DNA from: an uncultured Lachnospiraceae bacterium
GTDB lineage: Bacteria > Bacillota > Clostridia > Lachnospirales > Lachnospiraceae
Direction: 5' to 3'
DNA length: 64,000 bases
Assembly: GCA_900318375.1 (NCBI GenBank)
Contig: ONKG01000003.1
Coordinates: forward strand, 100,711 to 164,710
Position numbers and translations under genes: made by a program. Position 1 is the first letter of the stretch, and every line of letters begins with the position of its first letter. Below are positions 47,398 to 56,254 of the stretch, one piece after another. Below the pieces are notes generated by a model. The model did no database searches, was not told the DNA's origin, and worked only from the letters and a program-made list of their open reading frames with translations.

Positions 47398-48696
47398 TTA
47401 TTTCCGACCGTGGCATTTCTTGTATTTTTTGCCTGACCCGCACGGACACGGGTCATTGGGCATGATCTTTTTAGCAGCTCTTTTGTATGTCACCCCGCCC
47501 TCTGCAATGTAGACCGGCTGCTTTTGGGCTCCCCTCAGGTCCTTATAGGACCGCTCCAGTTCCCTGCTGATTACTTCTCTGTCGGCATTTACCAGCTTTT
47601 CCTCTTCGAGACGATCCAGAATATTCTCTCTCATTTTCTCAGGGCCGAGGTTCTGCAGCTGGTCAAGGAATGTCACAGCGCATGCATAGGAATGGGGATA
47701 CTTTTCCGCGGCATACAGGAACATTTCCGCATATTCGCCGGCACACATGGACATATACCACTCATGCGCCAATTGTGCAGCGAGGGCTGTATTGCTTTTG
47801 CTGTCACTGCCATGAGTATCACTGCTTTCCGCAGACAGGAAAGACTCCATAAAGGCGTCAATATTATTGTCTTCGTGGTAGCGGTAAGATTCCTCCGCTC
47901 GATAGGCACTTTCTATAATGCTGTATCTCGGGCTGTCCACCAGATATCCCGCCTGCTCCACATCCCTCACGAATTTTACAAACATATATCGGAATGTCGG
48001 AACAGTGAGAAGCGTGCTCCAATAAGCAATATTGCCTGCCAGGTGCTCCTTCATCTCCGGGGTCATCTCCGCTTTTTCCAGAAAACTCTCGTAGGAATTG
48101 AGATCCGCGGAAAGCTCCGCGTGGTAAAGTGCAGCATCCAGATAAATCAGGTTGTTAAAGCAGCCGTCCAGAATTTCCTGAGACGCCATCTCCCCGGTCT
48201 TCTCCCACCTCGTGACCTCTGCCCGGAAGGAATCCCGGGCTTTCTGCCGGTTTCCCGTATTCTGATAGCAGTTGCCGAGGATGGTGTAATAGAAGGGATG
48301 ATAGTCCGCTTCCGGATCCGCTTTCTGCAGTTCTCTGAGCGCTTCATGATATCTGCCGAGAGCATGAAGGGCAATCCCATGCTCTATACGTTCGTAATTC
48401 CGCTCAGGCTCTTTCTCCAACAGCCCCCGCAGGGTCTGCTCCGCTTCTGTGTATTTTCTCTGCGACATCTGTGCTCTCCCGAGAAGGGCAAGGGCTTCTG
48501 CATTCCCCGGATTTTTCTCAAGTATATCATCGCAGAGTTTCTCCATTTCTTGGTACTTTTCTTCATATTCACAATAAAGCACCTGACGGATCGACTCGCG
48601 GGTCACAAGCGGAAGCTGTGCAGTATATTCGTCAACCGCCTGGACAAATTCATTGAATTCAGGTTTTACGATCACATGGTTCTTTGTATCTGACAT
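47398..48696 (-). CDS. TPR protein with SEC-C zinc motif
   Basis: This is a 432-residue cytoplasmic protein. Tetratricopeptide helices fill at least residues 40-170 (AEALALLGRAQMSQRKYTEA, YYTILGNCYQNTGNRQKARD). It ends with [17 protein letters not shown], a SEC-C zinc motif as in SecA. TPR plus SEC-C proteins are probably adaptors, and a protein partner is not evident. The ATG is only 5 bp from the end of the long-inverted-repeat element. The upstream sequence has no convincing ribosome site, so native expression signals may have been replaced. Confidence 0.8.
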   Translation of the reverse strand: MSDTKNHVIVKPEFNEFVQAVDEYTAQLPLVTRESIRQVLYCEYEEKYQEMEKLCDDILEKNPGNAEALALLGRAQMSQRKYTEAEQTLRGLLEKEPERNYERIEHGIALHALGRYHEALRELQKADPEADYHPFYYTILGNCYQNTGNRQKARDSFRAEVTRWEKTGEMASQEILDGCFNNLIYLDAALYHAELSADLNSYESFLEKAEMTPEMKEHLAGNIAYWSTLLTVPTFRYMFVKFVRDVEQAGYLVDSPRYSIIESAYRAEESYRYHEDNNIDAFMESFLSAESSDTHGSDSKSNTALAAQLAHEWYMSMCAGEYAEMFLYAAEKYPHSYACAVTFLDQLQNLGPEKMRENILDRLEEEKLVNADREVISRELERSYKDLRGAQKQPVYIAEGGVTYKRAAKKIMPNDPCPCGSGKKYKKCHGRK

Positions 48697-48770
48697 ATTT
48701 ACTCATACTTCGCAGCCTAAAAACTGCAGATAACCCTTACAAATACTGCCTGTGACAGGTGAAAATAGTT

Positions 48771-49130
48771 TCACCCTACCTGCGGAGCAGTAAATCTGCA
48801 CCTCCAGGCCTCAGGAAGCTTACTGATGAACACACAGACCAGTTCGTTGATCTGGTCTTCGGTGGCACCAAAGCAAACGCGAATACTTTCGAGGAGCGTG
48901 TCGATGATCAGGATTACAGCGCAGTCCATCATCTTGTTGATGACTTCCCGTTGAATCCCGTACATGATCTCTTCAATTCCACGCTCATCGGTATTTTCAA
49001 AACGGGTAACGGCCAGTATCATATATCGAATCGCTACAATCACCATATGTGCGGTAATAGCATCGTAGCTTGTGCTGTGGCATTCCGTTCGAAGCTTCAG
49101 ATATCCCTTTGCAATCGAAAAATAGACCTC
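48771..49130 (-). pseudogene. DDE transposase C-terminal fragment, left arm
   Basis: The minus-strand frame reads KGYLKLRTECHSTSYDAITA, then MVIVAIRYMILAVTRFENTD and CFGATEDQINELVCVFISKL. It resembles the last 120 residues of IS4-type DDE transposases. The catalytic part is absent. It is a near-mirror of the right arm. Confidence 0.65.
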
Positions 49131-49136
49131 ATGATT

Positions 49137-49194
49137 TTATGCGAAAGTTCGTATAAGCCTGTTTATGCGAACCCTGCTCTTATACGAACTTTCG
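49137..49194. repeat. Left cluster of lox-like palindromes
   Basis: The palindrome TTATGCGAAAGTTCGTATAA (49137-49156) is followed by the half-site TTATGCGAA (49163) and TTATACGAACTTTCG (49180-49194). CGAAAGTTCGTATAAG at 49142 and its complement at 49179 also make a 16-bp inverted repeat. The half-site shares TTCGTATA with loxP. Confidence 0.7.
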
Positions 49195-49263
49195 TGGCAG
49201 CCCCCCTGAAAATATCGCTATTCCAATCTGAAATAGTTCGCATAAAACTTTATTTCGTGTACC

Positions 49264-49461
49264 ATGTTAGCATATATGTTGCGTCGTACAAGAGGAACCG
49301 GATTGTATCGTGATGGCGTGGATTTTGCAGCAATATCGGTTCTCTTAGGCCATGCCGATATGAAAACTACGAGGGATCATTACACAACGCCTTCACTGGA
49401 ACAGCTGAGAGAGATTGCAAACAAAAGAACAGGTACTATAACGGAAGAACAGCCGTTATGA
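49264..49461 (+). pseudogene. Tyrosine recombinase C-terminal fragment
   Basis: 65 residues include RRTRGTGLYRDGVD, ISVLLGHADMKTTRDHYTTP and a short tail. They match box II of integrases, with the LLGH histidine and the terminal nucleophile Tyr region. The usual HxxR His before RRTR appears as Tyr (AYMLRRTR). The N-terminal domains are missing, so it should be inactive. Confidence 0.7.
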
Positions 49462-49510
49462 CCAGATGACGAGGACGAAATAACACGGATGCTTGGACTC
49501 GATTAGGGTT

Positions 49511-49622
49511 TTATACGAACTTCTGCTGGCAGGAATGTCGGTATTCACAGGGTTTCTGCCACGAAAGTTCGTATAAGAGCAGGGTTCGCATAAACAAGCT
49601 TATGCGAAAGTTCGTATAAGCT
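49511..49622. repeat. Right cluster of lox-like palindromes
   Basis: TTATACGAAC occurs at 49511, CGAAAGTTCGTATAAG at 49562-49577, and a 30-bp near-palindrome centred on GCGAAAGTTCGT at 49595-49624. The block mirrors 49137-49194. Confidence 0.7.
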
Positions 49623-49637
49623 TGTGAGGTATATTTT

Positions 49638-49985
49638 TCAGTTGCAAAAGGATATCTCAAGCTGCGCACTGAATGCCACAGCACAAGCTACGATGCAATT
49701 ACCGCCCATATGGTGATCGTGGCTGTAAGATATATGATCCTGGCTATAGCTCGCTTCGAAAATACTGATACCCGAGGTATTGAGGAGATCATGTACGGGA
49801 TACAACGCGAAATCATCAACAAGATGATGGACTGCGCCATTATCCTGATCATTGATGCTTTCCTTGACAGTGTCCGTGAGTGCTTCGGAGCTACAGAAGC
49901 TCAAATCAATGAGCTGGTCTGCTCGTTCATCAGTAAGCTGCCAGAGGTCTGGAGGAGCCGATTTACGCTTCCAAAGGCCATCTGA
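49638..49985 (+). pseudogene. DDE transposase C-terminal fragment, right arm
   Basis: The plus-strand frame reads AKGYLKLRTECHSTSYDAIT, then MVIVAVRYMILAIARFENTD and CFGATEAQINELVCSFISKL. It is about 90 percent similar by eye to the left-arm protein and is in inverted orientation. Confidence 0.65.
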
Positions 49986-50132
49986 ACTATTTTCACTCTG
50001 TTTAGCCAGTAAATAAAAGGGTCATATGCAGTTTTTAGGCTGCGAAGTATGAGAATATTCCTATCACACTATCTCGATTACAACTTCACTATACCTCTAT
50101 TGTTTTTTATCCAGCCTTTGAGCTGGAAGTGT

Positions 50133-53100
50133 TTACCAACGGTTTCCTTCTGGCAGCCAGTAAATATCCCCTATAATATGGTCCCCTTCATAGACAAACA
50201 CTGCTTCCCAATCACTCCATCTTATAGTCGAAAAGTCTCTTGCATGGATTTCTTTCTCCGCATCTACTAACCATACGAGTTTCCAGCCTGTTTTTGATAA
50301 AAAGCGATCCAGAATATCTTTTCGTACAACAACGCCGTTTACTTTCTGAGTAAGATTAGTATCAAATGCTGCCAGTTTTCCTTCCGCATCAAAGAAGAAA
50401 CCATCCGCATCCATTTGCCGGAGCCCCATTGTTTCAATCAGCATTGCGCAAGGAAAGCTTCTTGAGATAGCTTCTTCCTTTGTTGCATCATATTCTTCTT
50501 CCCAGAGAAGTTCCGTAGTTGTATGAAGAATTTTCCCAATCTCCAATTCAAATTCACGCTGTATGGTTTCTTTTTTACACCTAATCTCATGAATTGGAAG
50601 TTTTTCTTCTTCATCCTCTTCTATCAATTCAACGTCTTCAGATACGTTTTCATCTTCTTCTGAAATACCATACCTGCGCAGAAGGGCTTCAAATGCAGAA
50701 TAATCTGGTACTTGTACCGTTTCAGTGATGGTTTCCTTCTCGTCGTTTTTCAGATGCACATTTACCCATGCATATTCTTCAAACTGTTTACAGCTTGGGG
50801 ACCAGGGATATTCTCGGTTGAAGACAGCGTATGTTTCATGATGGGATGCTATATCATTTGAAATTACCGGTATCCCCTTTTCAACGCATTTCAAAAAAGC
50901 ATTAGCCTGTTCCGGCGTCATAAAGTAGGCATATAACCAGCTCCATACAGATAACTTTTCAATGTCAAGGTTTTTACAACCGGTATCGCAATACTTTGTA
51001 AGGGATACCCATTGCTGCCCGCTGTCATCGTTTAAGATTAGAGTATCCTTTAAATCTTTATAGAATACACCTTTTTGTTCAATCCAAGCTTCACTCAACT
51101 TTGGAGTGGAAATATCAGAAGTCTTATTCTCCTGAATACCTTTTGCACGATGTTCATCTAAAGTCTTAAAGACCGGAGCGTCATCACATACCATAAACCT
51201 TGAGTTAAGAGTGGGATCAAAATCTCTAACATAAGGATCCCATGCGCCTTCAAATTTCACTTCACCAACCGAAGGATAGTTCCAACGATCAATCATCTTG
51301 CAATGATCAGACACCCGTGCAAGTATCTCATACAATGTTATCCACTGATATTTTTTCCCGATTCTCTCTGTCTTAACTGTCAGATGCCGATCATAGCCTC
51401 TAACGTTCCTATCATGATCACCAAATAGATCTTCACTAAATCCAAGATCATTAATAATGTGATAGAGTGCATAGTTGTACATTTTATATATATCGACATC
51501 GAAACTTGATAGTTTGCTTTGGAAGACATACCGACCGAAATCACCATATCCACCCATTTTCTCAATTCGCATGGACATAACCAGCCTCAGCATCGCCCCA
51601 TCGTAATCTATGTCTTGATAATGCTGATCGTCAATATCCGGTATCGGATCGGAATTAAACGGGGGAACAATCTTTTCCCGTTCAATAATCCCGCTATAGC
51701 CGGGCTCCTCTGTCAGGAACTTCTCTATAATCAATCTTGCATAATCTCGGAGCAGAATATCAGGATAAACCTTATCCTGCTTAAACACATTTTCATAAAC
51801 GCATTCAGCAAGTTCCTTCAGACTTCCGGCTTTTCTCTTACAACAAGCTCCAAAAATCACGCCATAAAGTCTTTGAACCACATACGGGTCATTTACGTTT
51901 TTAAACTTCTCCAGAAGCGGTTTGCATAGGCCGAAATTTTCTTTCAATATTTCTATCATGGCCTTAGATGTATAATCCCTCAGCCATCGATTAGTTGATG
52001 TTAGTATCCAGGCAAAAAGCATAAGCAGCAATTCGACCTGTTTCTCATTTTTAACCTCCAGCTTTTCACCTCGGTCATACATTTGAATCAACTGTACAAC
52101 CCGGTCAGAATCATCCCAAGTAAGTCTATTAACATAGACTGTCCATAGATAATCTCTGCGGTTCATCTTATAACGTGATAGAAACACATGTAAGAAGTTA
52201 GCATTGAATGGATGAGATACCTTAACACTATTTCCAATCAGCATCGGCCATAAGTCTTCAGGTCCCCACGGATATTTATTGAGAAGTTCTGTGAAAGCAT
52301 CTCTGGAAATCCCTCGTGTTTTGCGCCATTCGAATGACTTAACATATCTCGAGAAGATATCCCTTCGATCATCGTCCTCAGTTAGTGCATCTATGACATC
52401 AATACATTCTTCTCCGTATTTATCTGCATACAGGACACAAGCATTCACAAATAGATCAACGTTCCAAGAGAAGCCCAGTTTATTACCCTCTATTCCAAGA
52501 ACCTTTGCAGAGAGATATTTTCTTACTTCATCCTTTGTACTGCACATATCCATAATAGCTTTTGCGCAGTAATAATCATTCATCTGATCATATGCAAAAT
52601 ACAGCTTTTCCACATTGTTACATGTGGAATCATGTAATATATTCTCTTTTATTAGGCACGAAATATATGGTGGTGGAGTTAAGCCATATTCTGTCCAGTA
52701 ACTTAGTTTTAATAGCTCTGCCTTTGAAATCGTCCGCTCGTCATGAGTTACTAAGTACTCAGCAATTTGTGCAATCAAAGGTCTAAGCAAATCATCATTC
52801 GCACTATAACCCAATTTTCTAAGATTGTCTTCAAGGGAAGAAAAAATATTTGCATTTGCCTTTTCAATCAACCGTTCATAAAGAGTTGGTAAGCTCACCT
52901 CTTCCCCATTATATGTTTTGCAATATAATGTCAGGAAAAGAGGATTCGACATTTCATATCCAAAATACTCAAGCGGAGTAAACGGAATATTATAGTGATT
53001 AAGAAACTCCCGAATAGCTGCAATGCTATTATCCTCAAAACCACGATGATATATTCTTACGATATCATCTTTTCCACTGATCATAGAATCGGGAAGTACT

Positions 53101-54488
53101 ATCTTTTCATATTCAGGTCTGTAAGAAACCACCAACCTGACCATAGGTGCTTTCTTTATCTTATCAACAATCAATGGAAGACCGTTCTTCCATAATTTTC
53201 TATTCCAGGTCTCATTAAGGGCATCAATAAAAACAGGAACTATGCAATCATTTTTTTCACCAATAGTTTCCAGAACATCTATTAACTCTTCAAAGCTAAA
53301 GTCAATTCTTAGATTATTAGTAATCTGTTCCTGAATCGGATTATCCGTAAAATAAATATCTGCTACCAGTAATAATGCTGATCTATTCGCATCGAGCAAT
53401 GTTTTTGTTTTAGTGGCTAATAGTTGTGACTTACCTGTTCCAGCCCTTCCACTAAGAAGTATTATCTGACCTTGAAGAAGCGAGCGTTCCCTATCAGTAA
53501 TAGTGATTATTTCAGGCAGATCTATAAGTATAGTAAGATCATTTATTTGGCGTCCAATATCATGCGCCTTCTCAAATGCCTTTCTTTTCTCTTCCTTGCT
53601 CTCAGCTTTATTATAAGCATAGTCATATGCTTCTTCTTGTTGGCTTTTAAGGTGCTTTACCGCTTCATCAAATTTGTCAAATTTGACTTGAATCTGCTGT
53701 TTTACTATGTCCTCCCATTTCAAAGCAGTGTACAGAGATTCAGTATCTACATCTGATAAGCCTAAGACCACTTCACGCAGCTCATATAAGTAGGCCCTGT
53801 ACTGATCTCGCTTCCAATACAGTTTATCTATCTCTTCCAAAAGAATCTTCTTCTTTGCATTTAGATATTCCGCCGCTCTCTGATCGTGTACAAAAAGTGA
53901 AAGCTCATCCAAAAATTCCGTTTCAACATTGAATCCTCTGTTATACCGTTCTCCCAGATCATCATACATGTGGGTAGCATGTGCATCAAACCATTCGCTA
54001 TTAATCGTGTGCTTACCGAAATAATAAAGTCCCATGTAAGGGTACTTGTTAATGACAAGATCAAGAATAGCTGTATCTGTTATCAACTGAAGCTCAATAT
54101 TGTGGTTCTTCAACAGATTTACGGTATCCACAAAGGTCTTAGCCGTGCTTGTGATTGGCTTATTACAAAAGAGGTAGATAAGGTCAACACGTCCAACTTT
54201 TCCGGTGTAATAAGCTACAGTCTTATCGGCGGATTCCTTAATTTGAGCGTATTTGACTTTGTCGTCAAAGAACTTCGCCTGAAAGCCTATCCACAGTTGC
54301 CGTTTTTCATCATAGATAGGCTCTGTCTCAAGCCCGTAATTATTCGGATTTGAATGTAGATATTTGAACTGCTTATTCTCGGAAAGGTTCTCATTTGCAA
54401 ATAACTGGCGGCAGAGATCTTCAAACTTAAAACGAACTCCACGAGAATCCTGGTTGAATGTTCTAAAACTATCCCAGTTGATTTGCAT
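50133..54488 (-). CDS. Avs-like STAND NTPase with QxK nuclease-like N-terminus
   Basis: This is a 1451-residue protein. The N-terminus (about 15-165) has FKFEDLCRQLF, GLETEPIYDEKRQLWIGFQA and KFF, i.e. a PD-(D/E)xK/Mrr-type nuclease with a QxK motif (Q70, K72). YYTGKVGRVDLIYLFCNKP follows. A coiled linker (about 205-320) leads to a STAND-type NTPase with Walker A SGRAGTGKS (346) and Walker B CIVPVFIDALNET. A long helical C-terminal region of about 900 residues would be the sensor. The architecture matches antiviral STAND (Avs) proteins that recognise phage proteins and then cleave DNA. No partner gene is needed in that family. Specific subfamily not assigned. Confidence 0.75.
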   Translation of the reverse strand: MQINWDSFRTFNQDSRGVRFKFEDLCRQLFANENLSENKQFKYLHSNPNNYGLETEPIYDEKRQLWIGFQAKFFDDKVKYAQIKESADKTVAYYTGKVGRVDLIYLFCNKPITSTAKTFVDTVNLLKNHNIELQLITDTAILDLVINKYPYMGLYYFGKHTINSEWFDAHATHMYDDLGERYNRGFNVETEFLDELSLFVHDQRAAEYLNAKKKILLEEIDKLYWKRDQYRAYLYELREVVLGLSDVDTESLYTALKWEDIVKQQIQVKFDKFDEAVKHLKSQQEEAYDYAYNKAESKEEKRKAFEKAHDIGRQINDLTILIDLPEIITITDRERSLLQGQIILLSGRAGTGKSQLLATKTKTLLDANRSALLLVADIYFTDNPIQEQITNNLRIDFSFEELIDVLETIGEKNDCIVPVFIDALNETWNRKLWKNGLPLIVDKIKKAPMVRLVVSYRPEYEKIVLPDSMISGKDDIVRIYHRGFEDNSIAAIREFLNHYNIPFTPLEYFGYEMSNPLFLTLYCKTYNGEEVSLPTLYERLIEKANANIFSSLEDNLRKLGYSANDDLLRPLIAQIAEYLVTHDERTISKAELLKLSYWTEYGLTPPPYISCLIKENILHDSTCNNVEKLYFAYDQMNDYYCAKAIMDMCSTKDEVRKYLSAKVLGIEGNKLGFSWNVDLFVNACVLYADKYGEECIDVIDALTEDDDRRDIFSRYVKSFEWRKTRGISRDAFTELLNKYPWGPEDLWPMLIGNSVKVSHPFNANFLHVFLSRYKMNRRDYLWTVYVNRLTWDDSDRVVQLIQMYDRGEKLEVKNEKQVELLLMLFAWILTSTNRWLRDYTSKAMIEILKENFGLCKPLLEKFKNVNDPYVVQRLYGVIFGACCKRKAGSLKELAECVYENVFKQDKVYPDILLRDYARLIIEKFLTEEPGYSGIIEREKIVPPFNSDPIPDIDDQHYQDIDYDGAMLRLVMSMRIEKMGGYGDFGRYVFQSKLSSFDVDIYKMYNYALYHIINDLGFSEDLFGDHDRNVRGYDRHLTVKTERIGKKYQWITLYEILARVSDHCKMIDRWNYPSVGEVKFEGAWDPYVRDFDPTLNSRFMVCDDAPVFKTLDEHRAKGIQENKTSDISTPKLSEAWIEQKGVFYKDLKDTLILNDDSGQQWVSLTKYCDTGCKNLDIEKLSVWSWLYAYFMTPEQANAFLKCVEKGIPVISNDIASHHETYAVFNREYPWSPSCKQFEEYAWVNVHLKNDEKETITETVQVPDYSAFEALLRRYGISEEDENVSEDVELIEEDEEEKLPIHEIRCKKETIQREFELEIGKILHTTTELLWEEEYDATKEEAISRSFPCAMLIETMGLRQMDADGFFFDAEGKLAAFDTNLTQKVNGVVVRKDILDRFLSKTGWKLVWLVDAEKEIHARDFSTIRWSDWEAVFVYEGDHIIGDIYWLPEGNRW

Positions 54489-55424
54489 AATATTCTAACC
54501 TCCTTTCCGTACAGTATGTTTTTGTTTTAGTGTGGTCCAGGGGTACGAGCCCTAGGAGAATGTCCTATATGTTTAACGCCTTCTGTTTCCTTAACCTTGT
54601 CCATGATTGCTCTCGCGGTTACGAACCACACAAACTCCTGTAGGGAATCCCGCCTGAACCATCATAAGTGTGTTTGTAATCGCCATAAGCATTCTTCCTC
54701 CGTCAATCTTTATATGTTTAGCCACAGCTTTTATCTTTTCAGATATTCTCAGTGGTGACTTTGGCTCATGCCGTCGTTCAATCACACACAGCCAATTTAC
54801 CAGTAGACAAACGTATAGCTTGTTTTAGTTGTTCCTCGCTTGAATATTCCGAGCTCCGTAACACCGCAGTCCGGGGTTAAGGAAACCGCCATTCCGGTGT
54901 ACTGGAAACCGCAACTTCATCTTCTTAGAATAAAGAAATGCGCCATTGGCGTAAATATATTCTACCAGCATCTGCAGAAGCAGAAGCACCAGCACCAACA
55001 AATAATACAAGCTGTCGCTCCCGCATGGCATTTCTTATTAAACGCTTTGTTTCAGTATATTTCTTTTCTCCGTAATCTGTTGCTTGCATATGCATTTTAT
55101 CTTCCTGTCAATGACGGAATCTTCCCCTCATTGTATATTCCTCTGTCGATCTGTTGATCAATTCCCTATAGTCATTTTCAACTACCAGGAAATGTTCTTA
55201 TATTCAGATTCGCACCTTTATTTCGCACTTACATACATTCATCAGATTTGTTATTATCCATTATACACATACACCCCTGCAGTTTCCAGTTGGAATCACA
55301 TGGCCAAACTTACTACAATTCTATCGTCATTCAAAATACTATCACTTATATGAATTTTGGTGTTTTAAAACAGGCGCGTGTCAATAATCTGCCCATTAAC
55401 ACGCGTCTCTGTGTACTTTGTTTC
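54489..55424. other. Gap with decayed gene pieces
   Basis: This stretch of more than 900 bp lies between the STAND gene and the Ig-like membrane protein. It contains the SIR2 scrap listed separately and short protein-like frames on the minus strand (for example SEYSSEEQLKQAIRLSTGKL near 54800-54880). None is a complete gene. Confidence 0.5.
54925..55026 (-). pseudogene. SIR2-family N-terminal fragment
   Basis: The minus-strand frame reads MRERQLVLFVGAGASASADA, the nucleotide-binding GAGxS motif that begins SIR2-type NADase/deacetylase domains. It stops 17 residues later. The frame is open upstream to about 55128 (KYTETKRLIRNAM), so the true start may lie there. SIR2 domains are frequent effectors of bacterial immune genes, and this one is reduced to its first strand. 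Confidence 0.5.
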
Positions 55425-55877
55425 TTACTCCTCCTGCTCCTTCACTCTCACCTTGAGATCCTTGGTGGCGGTTTCGCCGTCAATCTCACTTTTCAGGCTG
55501 TAGGTGACGGTATAGCGGCCGTCCTGCTTCATATTCAGGTCGCCGGAGAGGCGGACGTGGTAGGTCATGTCCTTGCCGTTTCTGTCCAAAGCGTTCTCGA
55601 TATATTTCCTGTAGTCGAACTCGTCGCCGACTTTGAGGCGCACCTTCTCGTCAGTGAGTTCGAGGATCGGGCCTTTGTCCGGCAGGTTGTCGGGGATCTC
55701 GTATTCCTCCTGCTCATAGGTGTTTGCGGCAGCAAGAGCTTCCGCATTCGCCGCCTCGGGCTGCTTTGCAAAAAAGATCAGAAAGGCGAGTACGATTGCG
55801 TTTACCACAGTCAGGATTATCAAGACCGATTTCATAATGGGTTTGTTCTGATAATCAAAAAAGTCAATAAAGTTCAT
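55425..55877 (-). CDS. Membrane-anchored protein with bacterial Ig-like domain
   Basis: This 150-residue protein has a single membrane helix at about 15-40 ([20 protein letters not shown]), so the C-terminus should be extracytoplasmic. Residues about 70-147 form an Ig-like fold ([42 protein letters not shown]), similar to DUF5011-type wall domains. AGGAG precedes the ATG. It lies directly downstream of the rfbA fragment, so it may be a surface-polysaccharide-locus gene left behind. Confidence 0.65.
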   Translation of the reverse strand: MNFIDFFDYQNKPIMKSVLIILTVVNAIVLAFLIFFAKQPEAANAEALAAANTYEQEEYEIPDNLPDKGPILELTDEKVRLKVGDEFDYRKYIENALDRNGKDMTYHVRLSGDLNMKQDGRYTVTYSLKSEIDGETATKDLKVRVKEQEE

Positions 55878-56187
55878 CTCTTTGTGCTCCTGCGCCCCCA
55901 GGTGAAATAACGATGCCCTGGCGGGACTGTATTGTCTCTACGAAGTTAGCGACCTGCAGCAGGTTGCTCATGGTGCCGGTATCAAGCCAGGCGAAGCCTC
56001 TGCCCAGCAGCTGGACATCGTGCAATCCGTCCTTAAGATACATTTCATTCAGTGTGGTGATCTCAAGTTCTCCGCAAGCAGAGGGCTTTACCTGATTTGC
56101 TCGTGCGCTCACACCCGCCGGGTAGAAATAAAGGCCTGTCACAGCGTAGTTGCTCTTAGGTTCTTGAGGCTTCTCTTCAATACTCTA
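55864..56187 (-). pseudogene. rfbA: rfbA (glucose-1-phosphate thymidylyltransferase) 3' fragment, copy 1
   Basis: About 105 C-terminal residues remain: [20 protein letters not shown], then [20 protein letters not shown] and [14 protein letters not shown]. These are classic RfbA substrate-binding and C-terminal segments. The N-terminal nucleotide-binding half is absent. A second related fragment lies at 60128, on the other side of the SEFIR-SMC-nuclease operon and in the same orientation. Confidence 0.8.
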
Positions 56188-56254
56188 TACTTAAACTATC
56201 AAGTTTACAAAGGAGGCTGCCATGCTGGACAAAACACAGATGCAGCCTGTTTCG

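Larger units (their letters stand above)
48702..50053. mobile_element. Long-inverted-repeat element with recombinase fragment and lox-like sites
   Basis: The ends are perfect 27-bp inverted repeats (48702-48728 and 50027-50053; CTCATACTTCGCAGCC outermost). The arms stay recognisably complementary for about 495 bp each. Each arm encodes the C-terminal tail of the same transposase in opposite directions. The centre of about 350 bp holds a tyrosine-recombinase C-terminal fragment. Copies of TTATRCGAA cluster at the arm-centre junctions. Confidence 0.75.

Noticed and set aside
49137-49194. The dyads as LexA/SOS boxes
   Set aside because: The core is CGAAAGTTCG rather than GAAC-N4-GTTC, and the copies sit inside the inverted-repeat element rather than before a gene.
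50100-50135. Hairpin CCAGC-N6-GCTGG after the STAND gene as terminator
   Set aside because: On the minus strand it is followed by A rather than T, so it is not a standard terminator.
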